From Paenibacillus lactis (lineage in GTDB: Bacteria > Bacillota > Bacilli > Paenibacillales > Paenibacillaceae), in assembly GCF_017873605.1 (NCBI RefSeq), contig NZ_JAGGKI010000008.1:1-64000 (forward strand): DNA of 64,000 bases, in the 5' to 3' direction. A program made the translations under genes and the position numbers. Shown piece after piece: positions 54,205-63,600 of this stretch (the stretch's first letter is position 1; every line of letters starts with the position of its first letter). The notes beneath the pieces were generated by a model that saw only the letters and a list, made by a program, of their open reading frames with translations, searched no databases and was not told the origin of the DNA.

Positions 54205-55833
54205 ATGAAAAACCGAAATGTCATATTTGTTTCCCTAATAATGTCATTTGTATTGGCATTAACGGGCTGCAGCGGAGGTGGAGGCAAATCTGATTCCGAC
54301 CAAAACGGCGAAGCCGATCCGGCCAAGACGCAGCAGGAAGGGACGCCGAAGGAGGTCGGCTATCCGGAAAGTCTGACGTACTGGGTAACGTTGAATTCCA
54401 ACGCTTCCGCAACCCTTCAAAATGCCGGTGAGATCAAGGCATATCAAAAGCTGGAGGAAATGACGGGAACCAAGGTGCAGTTCCAGCACCCTCCGGCAGG
54501 ATCGGAGCAGGACTCCTTCAACATCATGGTATCGTCCGGCGATCTGCCCGACGTGATCGAGCACAACTGGTCCGCCGTTTCGGGCGGTCCCGACAAGCTG
54601 ATTGGAGACGGCACCCTGATTCGCCTCAATGAGCTTATTGATCAGCATGCCCCGAATTTAAAGAAGGTGCTCGACGAAAATCCGGAGTATCGCAAAATGA
54701 TTACTTCGGACGACGGAAATATATACGTGTTTCCGTTTCTGCGGGGCGACGACTACCTGTTGACCTACAACGGGCTGATCATCCGCCAGGATTGGCTGGA
54801 CAAGCTGGGACTTGGCATGCCGGAAACGATCGAAGAGTGGCATACGGTTCTGACCGCTTTCAAGAACGACGATCCGAACGGGAACGGACAGGCCGATGAA
54901 ATCCCGCTTCGCCTGGATCCGGGTCAGCTCTCTATGAATAAGGCGTTTCTGGGGGCATGGGGGATCACCGACTCCTTTTACCAAGTGGACGGGGTCGTAA
55001 AATACGGTCCGATCCAGCCGGAATTCAAGGAATTTTTGCAAACGATGAGCCGGTGGTATGCCGAAGGCCTGATCGACCCGGATTATCTCTCAGGAGACTC
55101 CAATCTGTGGGACGCCAAAATTACGAACAACACGCTGGGCGCCTTCACCGGCTATACGGGCAGCGGCATCGGCCGCTATCTGCAGATGATGGAAGGGAAG
55201 GGCGGCGGCTTTGATCTTGCCGGCGCGCCGAACGTGGCCTTGAAGAAGGGGGAGACGCCGCCGCTGGGCCAGAAGGATTCTCCGTTTACGGGGTACGGCG
55301 CCGCCATCACATCCAAAAACCAGAACCCGGAGGCCACCGTCAAATGGCTTGATTACAAGTACGGGGAGGAAGGATCACTGCTGTTCAACTTCGGCATCGA
55401 GGGAGAAAGCTACGAGATGGTTGACGGGTACCCGACGTATACCGAGCAAATCACGAAAAACGATAGTCTTCCGATTGCGCAGGCCTTGGCGCAGTATGCG
55501 ATGGCCGGATACTCCGGTCCGTTCGTCCAGGATCGCAGGTATATGGAGCAGTATTCCTCGCTGCCGCAGCAAGCGTCGGCCATCGAAGCCTGGATGAATG
55601 CCAAGAACGACCGCTTGATGCCGGTCATTTCCCCGAACGAAGAGGAATCGGCCCGGTACGCATCCATCATGAACGATGTGAAAACCTACTACGACGAAAT
55701 GCTGAACAAATTTATCATGGGCGTGGAGCCGATCGACCAATTCGAAGCCTTCGTCGAAACGATTAAAGGCATGGGAATCGAAGAGGCCGTCGCCATTCAG
55801 CAGGCCGCGCTGGACCGCTATAACAGCCGTTAA
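54205..55833 (+). CDS. Lipoprotein sugar-binding protein of the uronide locus
   Basis: The 542-residue extracellular solute-binding lipoprotein has a short signal peptide ending in the lipobox LALTGCSGGG, then a charged linker. The mature domain ends IQQAALDRYNSR, nearly the same as the tail of the binding protein at 13749 (LHQAALDRYNQR), so both belong to the large family paired with LplB/YtcP permeases. GAGGAGGGGG precedes the ATG. The GH88 and lyase genes downstream suggest it binds unsaturated uronic-acid oligosaccharides, which is inference. Confidence 0.9.
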   Translation: MKNRNVIFVSLIMSFVLALTGCSGGGGKSDSDQNGEADPAKTQQEGTPKEVGYPESLTYWVTLNSNASATLQNAGEIKAYQKLEEMTGTKVQFQHPPAGSEQDSFNIMVSSGDLPDVIEHNWSAVSGGPDKLIGDGTLIRLNELIDQHAPNLKKVLDENPEYRKMITSDDGNIYVFPFLRGDDYLLTYNGLIIRQDWLDKLGLGMPETIEEWHTVLTAFKNDDPNGNGQADEIPLRLDPGQLSMNKAFLGAWGITDSFYQVDGVVKYGPIQPEFKEFLQTMSRWYAEGLIDPDYLSGDSNLWDAKITNNTLGAFTGYTGSGIGRYLQMMEGKGGGFDLAGAPNVALKKGETPPLGQKDSPFTGYGAAITSKNQNPEATVKWLDYKYGEEGSLLFNFGIEGESYEMVDGYPTYTEQITKNDSLPIAQALAQYAMAGYSGPFVQDRRYMEQYSSLPQQASAIEAWMNAKNDRLMPVISPNEEESARYASIMNDVKTYYDEMLNKFIMGVEPIDQFEAFVETIKGMGIEEAVAIQQAALDRYNSR

Positions 55834-55921
55834 CAATGACTTGTTTGAATCAAGAAGCCGGGACCGCACCGATATATGGGCTCCGGTCAACCTTAGCAAA
55901 TAGCATAAAGGAGGGACAACT

Positions 55922-56875
55922 GTGGAGTTAGGCAGGAAGGATGCAGCATCCGCCCGAATCAGCCAACCCTTCGGCGTAAGAGTCAGGAAGGATTTCAAGC
56001 GCAATCGGTTGATTTACCTCATGCTGCTGCCCGTCGTGGCTTTTTATGCCATCTTTCATTACGGGCCGCTGTACGGGCTTCAGATCGCCTTCAAGAACTT
56101 TTCTCCGGGCAAAGGCATCTGGCATAGCGAATGGGTAGGCTTTCAGCATTTTCAGGATTTTTTCACCGGCTTTTTCTTTGAGCGGGTATTGCGAAATACG
56201 GTGTTACTCGGCTTATATGACCTGATCTTCGTGTTTCCCGCCTCCATCCTATTGGCGCTTATGCTAAATGAAGTGCGAAGCCGCTTCTTTAAGCGGACCG
56301 TGCAATCCATCACCTATATCCCCCACTTTATTTCCGTCGTGGTCGTGGTGGGGATGATGGTCGATTTCATGTCGACGGACGGACTGATCAATCAGATCAT
56401 CCAGTTTTTTGGAGGGAAAGGGGTCCCGTTTCTGCGGCTGCCGGAATGGTTCCGGACGCTCTTTACGACTTCGGCGATTTGGCAGGGCGTCGGTTGGGGC
56501 TCGATCATATATCTGGCGGCAATCTCGAACATCGACCCTTCTCTTTACGAGGCTGCTAAAGTGGACGGAGCCGGCCGCTGGAAGCAGATGCTCCGCATTA
56601 CGCTGCCCGGCATCATGCCGACGGTGATCATTTTGTTCATCTTGCGGATCGGCAGCTTCATGGTCTTACAGGATGAGAAGATTCTGTTGATGTACAATCC
56701 GTCCACGTACGAAACGGCGGATGTCATCGGCACATACGTGTACCGCAAGGGGATATTGGAGGCGAGCTACAGCTACGCCGCAGCCGTGGGCATGTTTAAT
56801 TCGCTCATTAACATGGCGCTGCTGCTGGGAGCGAATTATATCAGCAAACGCTATTCCGATACGAAGCTGTGGTAG
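55922..56875 (+). CDS. Sugar ABC permease, LplB type, second system
   Basis: The 317-residue six-helix permease has the EAA loop YEAAKVDGAGRWKQMLRITLPGIMPT and the family segment ILLMYNPSTYETADVIGTYVYRKG, which it shares with the permease at 15518. It starts with GTG after AAAGGAGGG. No ATPase gene is in this operon. Confidence 0.92.
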   Translation: MELGRKDAASARISQPFGVRVRKDFKRNRLIYLMLLPVVAFYAIFHYGPLYGLQIAFKNFSPGKGIWHSEWVGFQHFQDFFTGFFFERVLRNTVLLGLYDLIFVFPASILLALMLNEVRSRFFKRTVQSITYIPHFISVVVVVGMMVDFMSTDGLINQIIQFFGGKGVPFLRLPEWFRTLFTTSAIWQGVGWGSIIYLAAISNIDPSLYEAAKVDGAGRWKQMLRITLPGIMPTVIILFILRIGSFMVLQDEKILLMYNPSTYETADVIGTYVYRKGILEASYSYAAAVGMFNSLINMALLLGANYISKRYSDTKLW

Positions 56876-56893
56876 TAGAAGGAGGCAGACAGC

Positions 56894-57775
56894 ATGGTGC
56901 ATAAAAAAAGCTTTGGCGAGCATGCGTTTGATATAACCAATGTCGTTCTGCTGTTCACCTTGTCGGCCGTTACGCTGTACCCGATCGTTTACGTGCTGTT
57001 CGCTTCGATCAGCGATCCGAACCAGTTCGTGCAGCACCGGGGGATTTTGTGGTGGCCGGCCGGATTTTCCTTGGATTCCTACAAAATGGTGTTTGAGAAT
57101 CCGAACATTCTAAACAGTTATCTGAACACGTTGTTCTATGTCGTCGCAGGAACGACGCTTAATATGGTGATGACTGCGCTCGGGGCTTACGGGCTATCCC
57201 GCCGGAACGTGATGTGGGGCAGCTTGATCATGATATTGATCGTGTTGACGATGTTCTTTGACGGTGGCCTCATTCCCAAGTATTTGATCGTTCAAGGACT
57301 GGGCTTGACGGATACCTATTTGGCATTAATTATCCCGAGTGCCATGACCACCTGGAATTTGATTGTGATGCGGACCGCTTTCCAAAGCGTGCCGGTATCG
57401 CTAGAGGAGGCGGCCCGCATCGACGGGGCCAATGACTGGACGATTCTATGCCGGGTGGTCATCCCGCTCTCGATGCCGGTGATGGCCGTCATGATTCTGT
57501 TCTATGGCGTGTGGCATTGGAATAAGTGGTTTGATGCGCTCATCTATTTGAGAGATCGGGATTTGTTTCCGCTTCAGCTCATTTTGCGGGAGATTCTGGT
57601 CCAGAACGATACGAACAGCATGATGACCTCGGTTGGCGGGGGAGACCGAATGCCCGTGGCGCAGACGATCAAGTATGCAACCGTAATGGTTGCAACGCTG
57701 CCGATCCTGTTCTTGTATCCGTTTTTGCAGAAATATTTCGTCAAAGGCGTCATGGTCGGCGCGATTAAGGAATAG
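56894..57775 (+). CDS. Sugar ABC permease, YtcP type, second system
   Basis: The 293-residue partner permease has the EAA loop LEEAARIDGANDWTILCRVVIPLS and the conserved tail YPFLQKYFVKGVMVGAIKE. It starts 18 nt after the LplB-type gene with GAAGGAGG before the ATG. The tail is nearly identical to that of the permease at 16502. Confidence 0.92.
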   Translation: MVHKKSFGEHAFDITNVVLLFTLSAVTLYPIVYVLFASISDPNQFVQHRGILWWPAGFSLDSYKMVFENPNILNSYLNTLFYVVAGTTLNMVMTALGAYGLSRRNVMWGSLIMILIVLTMFFDGGLIPKYLIVQGLGLTDTYLALIIPSAMTTWNLIVMRTAFQSVPVSLEEAARIDGANDWTILCRVVIPLSMPVMAVMILFYGVWHWNKWFDALIYLRDRDLFPLQLILREILVQNDTNSMMTSVGGGDRMPVAQTIKYATVMVATLPILFLYPFLQKYFVKGVMVGAIKE

Positions 57776-57788
57776 GAGGGGAAACGGC

Positions 57789-58925
57789 ATGTGGGAGCAG
57801 GCTATGGAGGACGCATGGAAGAAGACGCTTGGCAACCTTCGTCGTGCCCCCGGCTTGTTCCCCCACATTACCTCGGAGAAGAGGTATGAATGGGGGGAGA
57901 ACCGGGATTGGATCGAGGGATTTTATACCGGGATGACCTGGCTCTGCTACGAATATACCGGGAAAGAGGAGTTCAGGGAATCAGCGCTTATGCAGGTGGA
58001 GAGCTTTCGGGAACGGCTGCATGTGACCCGGCGCAACCTGGATCATCATGACATCGGTTTTTTGTATCAGCCCTCCGCCGTGGCGGCATGGATCATCGAC
58101 CGGGACGAGGCTGCCAGAACGCTTGCGCTGGAGGCGGCGGAGCATTTGATGCTTCGCTGGCGTCCCGAAGGGCGTTACCTGCAGGCATGGGGACCGAAAG
58201 GCGACCCGCAGAACGGCGGTCGAATCATCATCGACTGCATGATGAATCTGCCGCTGCTGTACTGGGCGTTCGAACAGACTGGCGACATGCGGTACCGTGA
58301 GGCCGCGGAGCACCAGGCGGACAAAAGCCGCCGTTATTTAATGCGGGGCGACGATTCGTCATATCATACGTTTTATTTCCGGGAGGAGAGCGGGATTCCG
58401 ATCGGAGGCGGAACGCATCAGGGGTATCATGACGGATCCACCTGGTCCAGGGGACAGGCGTGGGCCGTGTACGGGTTCGCGTTATCCTATCGCTATACGC
58501 AAAATCGAGAATACCTGGAGACCGCGATAAGAGCCGCCCGGTATTTTATCGGACGCCTTCCGTCAGATGGAATTCCATATTGGGATTTTGACGCGGAGAT
58601 TGCGGAAGATACGCCCCGTGACAGCTCGGCATCAGCCATTGCCGTCTGCGGCATGCTGGAAATCCGCTCGCTGCTGGAAGAAGACGATCCGATCAGGGCT
58701 GAGCTCGGCTCCGCGGCCGATCGTCTGCTGAAAGCGCTGGTCGAACGCTGTGCGACCCTGGACGACGACGGTGCGGAAGGGCTGTTGAAGCACGGATCGT
58801 ACCATGTGCGGGGCGGGAGAGGTCCTGATGATTATATGATTTGGGGCGATTATTTTTATGTGGAAGCGCTGATGCGCAGCATCAACGGGAAAGCGGGGTA
58901 CTGGTATGAACGACAGCGCGTTTGA
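57789..58925 (+). CDS. GH88 unsaturated glucuronyl hydrolase
   Basis: The 378-residue cytosolic enzyme hydrolyses the 4,5-unsaturated uronic acid that lyases leave on oligosaccharide ends, releasing a keto-sugar. It is an alpha6/alpha6 barrel. The two catalytic aspartates fall at exactly the positions known in Bacillus sp. GL1 UGL: D88 in LDHHDIGFLY and D149 in RIIIDCMMNLPLL. QGYHDGSTWSRGQAW and WGDYFYVEALMR also match. ATG 57789 follows AGGAGGGG; upstream in-frame codons lie inside the permease gene. It immediately follows the importer genes, so the imported sugar very likely carries an unsaturated uronic acid. Confidence 0.94.
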   Translation: MWEQAMEDAWKKTLGNLRRAPGLFPHITSEKRYEWGENRDWIEGFYTGMTWLCYEYTGKEEFRESALMQVESFRERLHVTRRNLDHHDIGFLYQPSAVAAWIIDRDEAARTLALEAAEHLMLRWRPEGRYLQAWGPKGDPQNGGRIIIDCMMNLPLLYWAFEQTGDMRYREAAEHQADKSRRYLMRGDDSSYHTFYFREESGIPIGGGTHQGYHDGSTWSRGQAWAVYGFALSYRYTQNREYLETAIRAARYFIGRLPSDGIPYWDFDAEIAEDTPRDSSASAIAVCGMLEIRSLLEEDDPIRAELGSAADRLLKALVERCATLDDDGAEGLLKHGSYHVRGGRGPDDYMIWGDYFYVEALMRSINGKAGYWYERQRV

Positions 58926-60564
58926 GACCCGGGCGCTGAGTTCGTTGTCGAAAGTGTTTACGGATTCGGAATTGAATGATCCGCCATGTCGACGGACAAG
59001 CGCCTTGCGGCGGGAAATCGTGTCCTTTCAAACCGCCTACCGCACAGGGGAAAGGCTGAGGGATGTGCGTGTCGAGGCAAAGGCCCCCGAAGGGTTATCC
59101 GTATCGGTGTATGCGGTCGGGCTGGTTCCGTCCGAATTTCCGATTTATCCGGACCATGACGGGCATATCCTGCGGTCGACGCCGGGGCTCTACCCCGATC
59201 CGTTGTACCCGCTGGATCCGGAGAATAGGGTTCATTCCCCGGGAAATCAGTGGCGGTCCGTATGGTTGGAGGTTCAGGTGACGGAGCGGGCCGAACCCGG
59301 CATTCATGCGATCGAGGTCGTCTTTTATTCCCAGCATGGGGAAGAGCTTGGCGGGGAACGGTTTGAAGTGGATGTGATCCCGGCTTCCCTGCCGAAGCAG
59401 CGGCTGATCCGGACGGAATGGTTCCACTGTGACGGTCTGGCACAATTTTACGGGGTGGAGGTGTTTTCGGAGGAGCATTGGCGCTTGATTGAGCGGTACG
59501 TCGAGACTGCGGCGGAGCATGGCATCAATATGCTGCTTACTCCGCTGTTCACGCCGCCGCTGGATACCGCCGTAGGAGGAGAGCGGCTGACGGTCCAGCT
59601 TGTGGATGTGGAGAAGTCCGGTGACGGATATGCTTTCGGCTTCGATAAGCTGGAGCGCTGGATCAAGATGGGGCAGCGGCTTGGCATCGAATATTTCGAA
59701 TTTTCGCATTTGTTTACCCAGTGGGGAGCAGCTCATGCGCCGAAGATTATGGTCCGGGAGGACGGGGAGACGAGGCGCCTCTTCGGTTGGGACACGGATG
59801 CGCTCGGGGCGGAGTATCGGGAATTCCTAGCCCGGTTTCTAAAGGAGCTTGTACAGCTGATCCGAGGGCTTGGCATTGAGGACAGGATATTCTTCCATGT
59901 ATCGGACGAGCCCCATTTGGAGCATCTGGAGACTTACCGGAAAGCGGCGGAAATCGTGGATGTAGCGGTGGGAGATTATCCCCGGATCGACGCACTGTCC
60001 GATTATGCGTTTTATAAGGAGGGGCTGGTTCCGAATCCGATTCCGGCGACGGACAAGCTTCAGCCGTTTCTCGAATCCGGAGTTGCCCCCCTGTGGACCT
60101 ATTATTGCTGCAGCCAATATAAACAGGTGGCAAACCGCTTCTTCTCCTTTCCGTCCGAGCGGAACCGCATCCTCGGGCTGCAGCTGTATAAGTACCGGAT
60201 TAAGGGCTTCCTCCATTGGGGCTTCAATTTCTGGAACTCCCAATACTCTAAGCGGCCGGTGAACCCCTATCTGACCACCGATGCGGATATCGGCTATCCA
60301 TCCGGCGATGCCTTTCTGGTATATCCGGGCGAGGACGGTCCCGTATGCTCCTTACGGATGAAGGTATTCCGCGAAGCGCTGCAGGATCTCAGGGCGCTTG
60401 AGCTGCTGGAGCAAACCATCGGGAGGGACGAAGTTCTTAACATGATTGAGGTGTCGCTCGAAGCGCCGCTGTCCTTTGAGCGCTACCCGCGGGATGCTGG
60501 ATGGCTGCTGGATTTGCGAAACGCCGTTAACGAGCAAATCAGAGCAAGTATGATGGAACGATAA
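58906..60564 (+). CDS. DUF4091 glycosidase-like protein
   Basis: The 552-residue cytosolic protein has an N-terminal beta-sandwich (about 1-160) and a TIM-barrel-like part (WFHCDGLAQFYGVEVFSEEHW, HGINMLLTPLFTPP). The C-terminal DUF4091 segment (FLHWGFNFWNSQYSKRPVNPY, DGPVCSLRMKVFREALQDLRALELLE) is typical of uncharacterised proteins in polysaccharide loci. Its start lies 20 nt inside the GH88 gene, so translation is coupled. A glycosidase role on the same oligosaccharide is plausible, with the acidic HVSDEPH loop a candidate active site. No activity is assigned. Confidence 0.85.
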   Translation: MNDSAFETRALSSLSKVFTDSELNDPPCRRTSALRREIVSFQTAYRTGERLRDVRVEAKAPEGLSVSVYAVGLVPSEFPIYPDHDGHILRSTPGLYPDPLYPLDPENRVHSPGNQWRSVWLEVQVTERAEPGIHAIEVVFYSQHGEELGGERFEVDVIPASLPKQRLIRTEWFHCDGLAQFYGVEVFSEEHWRLIERYVETAAEHGINMLLTPLFTPPLDTAVGGERLTVQLVDVEKSGDGYAFGFDKLERWIKMGQRLGIEYFEFSHLFTQWGAAHAPKIMVREDGETRRLFGWDTDALGAEYREFLARFLKELVQLIRGLGIEDRIFFHVSDEPHLEHLETYRKAAEIVDVAVGDYPRIDALSDYAFYKEGLVPNPIPATDKLQPFLESGVAPLWTYYCCSQYKQVANRFFSFPSERNRILGLQLYKYRIKGFLHWGFNFWNSQYSKRPVNPYLTTDADIGYPSGDAFLVYPGEDGPVCSLRMKVFREALQDLRALELLEQTIGRDEVLNMIEVSLEAPLSFERYPRDAGWLLDLRNAVNEQIRASMMER

Positions 60565-60601
60565 ACCCGAAGTAAATCCTTGTGAGAGGGAGGAATGGAT
60601 G

Positions 60602-63600
60602 ATGAGCTTCAACTTCAAGCGCCGGCTGTCCATGGTTCTGGTCATCGCGCTTACGGCGGGGGTGTTTCCTGCGGCGGGAAGGCCTGTTTCGGCTCAAGGG
60701 GCGGCACCGGCCGGCAATTTGCTAATGAATTCGGATTTTGAAGCCGTAACGGCCAAGTCCACCTGGCTGGACCAGGTCGCGCCGGAGCATGTCAGCGAAT
60801 GGAGGGCGGCCGGAAACCCGGTGTTCGCGGTGGATCAGGACGTGTATTATAGCGGGAGCCGCTCGGTTTCCATTTCCGGCACCGCTTCCGGCACCGACCG
60901 GGGAGCGATTACGCTGCCTGCGGCAGGGATTGAAGCCGGCAAGAGCTACTTGCTCACCGGCATGTATAAGCTCGAGCAGGTGACGGATCAGGTCGTGGTA
61001 CGCTTTCAGTACAAGCGGAACGGCTCGAGCAGCATCAGCTATGCGGTCCAAGGGCAGAAGGGAACCCGGGATTGGACCCGCTTCAGCCATGTCATCCATG
61101 TCGCTTCCGATATGGATGCCAGCCCGCAGGGAAAGGTGGAGGCGTTTCTGGAAAAATCGGCGGGCACGGTATGGTTCGACCAGCTTTCCCTTCGGGAATA
61201 TGTCCCGCTTGAGGAATTTACGCTCGATCCGCAGATCATCAGCTTGAGAACGGGCGAAGCCGGACGCATTCAGGCATCCTTTGCACCGGAGAATGCGTCC
61301 GATACCTTCCTGGAGTGGAGCTCCTCCAACACGGTCACGGCGTCGGTGTACCAGACGGGAGAGGTCGCGGCGCATCATGCGGGTTATTCGGTCATTTCCG
61401 CCGCCTCCCATTCGTCGGGCGTAACGAGGCAGGCCGTGGTCACGGTGGACACTCCACCCGGGTTGACTGCCGAGCCCTATGCGGGCACCGTGAATGAAAA
61501 CGGCGTTTTGGACGGGCAGCTGACCGCTGCGGACAGCTCCGGTACCTCCGGCGGCTCCGTTTCCTTTGAGCTGGCGGCGGCGCCCCGCCACGGCACGGTA
61601 AGCGTCTCTTCCGACGGTTCGTTCCGCTATTACCCGAACCGGGATTACGCCGGCCCGGATTCCTTCCTGTTTGTGGCCATCGGCAAGGAGGGAGGGCCCG
61701 CCGCCGCGGCGGCCATGATCGAGGTGCTGCCGAAGGACGGGCCGCCCGTGCTTGACCTCCTGTGGTACTCCACCGGGAAGAACACGCCATTAGAAGGGCG
61801 GATAGGCCGTCTTCTCTCGGAGGAGGCTGTGGAGTGGACGCTGACCGGCGCTCCGCGCGGCGAAATGTCTCTAGCTTCGGACGGTTCGTTTACTTATACG
61901 CCTGCCTCGAATGATGTCGGCTACGATTCATTTGAAGTGACGGCAACGACGGCGTCGGGGAAATCGGCTACGGGCAAGGCCTATATTTTTGTTATACCGG
62001 ATGAGACAGACTTGATGGGGAAGCTTGCATCCAGCGGCAACGAAGGCGTCCATCCGCGCGTTCTGGCGAATGCGGAGGATTTTGCCCTAACCCGCAGCCT
62101 GATCGGCAAGGATGAATACGTCACGGCTTGGTTTGAGCAGCTGAAGCGGGAAACGGATCGGCTGCTGGATGCGGAGCCGTACGGTTATCTTCCGAACGGG
62201 GGGAGCAACAGCAATGTGCGGGATTTGCTGATCCGTACGGCGATGATGTACCGGCTAACCGGGGATGAGGCTTACGCACAGCGGGCCGTGCAGGAACTTG
62301 AATCCGCCGCGTCGTTCCCGGATTGGGGAGGCCGCTATAACAATATGCTCTCCTTAACGTATATGACGCTTGGATTTACGCTCGCTTACGACTGGCTGTA
62401 CGACGCCATGACGGAACAAGAGCGGAGCATGGTCCGGGAGGCGGTCATGAAGCATGCGTTCAGTCATGCACTCGCTTGGTACCGTGGGGAATTCACCCAT
62501 AATGGGGAGTTCAACAACATCAATTTCGTGGATAACGGCAGCTTTGCCGTTGCGGCGCTCGCCATGCTCGGCGATGACGAGAAAGCGACTCAAGCCGGAC
62601 TGGAAATTCTCCGGGGGTCCTACGGCAAGCTGCAGCATACGCTTCGATTCTTCGCGGAGGACGGCTCATGGCCTGAAGGGCCGCATTATTGGCAGTACGG
62701 GACCGAGTTCCTTTTTTATAAGATTGCTGCAATGCATAATACGCTCGGAACCGACTATGGCTTGGCGGAGCTGAAGGGCGTGAAGGCATCGGGGGAATAT
62801 CCGCTGCATTTATGGGGGCCGGGAGGATTTTTTAACTTTTACGATTCGGCAACGCCGAACGTGCATCCCCAAACGCTCTGGATGGCCGATTTCTACGATC
62901 AGCCGCATTACGCCTGGTATGCGGGGGAGCTGACCCGGCGGGAAGGGGCTTTTTCCCCGTACTATCTGCTGTTCTACCGCCCGGGCATGTTTGACGAGCA
63001 GCCGGCAGCGCTCGACCGGGTATTTACCGGAATCGAATCGATATCCATGCGCAGCGGCTGGTCAAATCTGAACGATGCGTATGCCTCGATAAAGGGGTTT
63101 AACGATACGCTGCTCAGCCATATCGATATGGACGCCGGCACCTTTGTATTTGATGCGCTGGGAGAACGCTGGGCAACCGATTTGGGGATGGAGAATTACA
63201 GTCTCCCCGGCTTCTGGGATTATGCCGGCGGTCAACGCTGGACTTATTACCGCAAAGGCGCGCAGGGGCAGAACGTCATGGTCATCAATCCGCAAGAAAA
63301 CCCTGTGTTTATGCAGGATTACGGCGCCAAGGCACCGCTTGTCCGGAGCGAATCCAAGCCTCGCGGCGCATTTGGCGTGATCGACCTGACCGAGCGGTAT
63401 CCGAAGGATGCATGGTCCTACAAGCGGGGATTGATGCTGACCGGCGATCGCGAGCAATTGATTGTTCAAGACGAGTTCGAACTCAAGTCGCCGTCCGAGC
63501 TGTATTGGTTCATGCACACGGAAGCCGAGATCGACGTGCTCGGCAGCGGACAAGAGGCCGTGTTGACGCAGAACGATAAGAAATTGTACGTGCGGATGCT

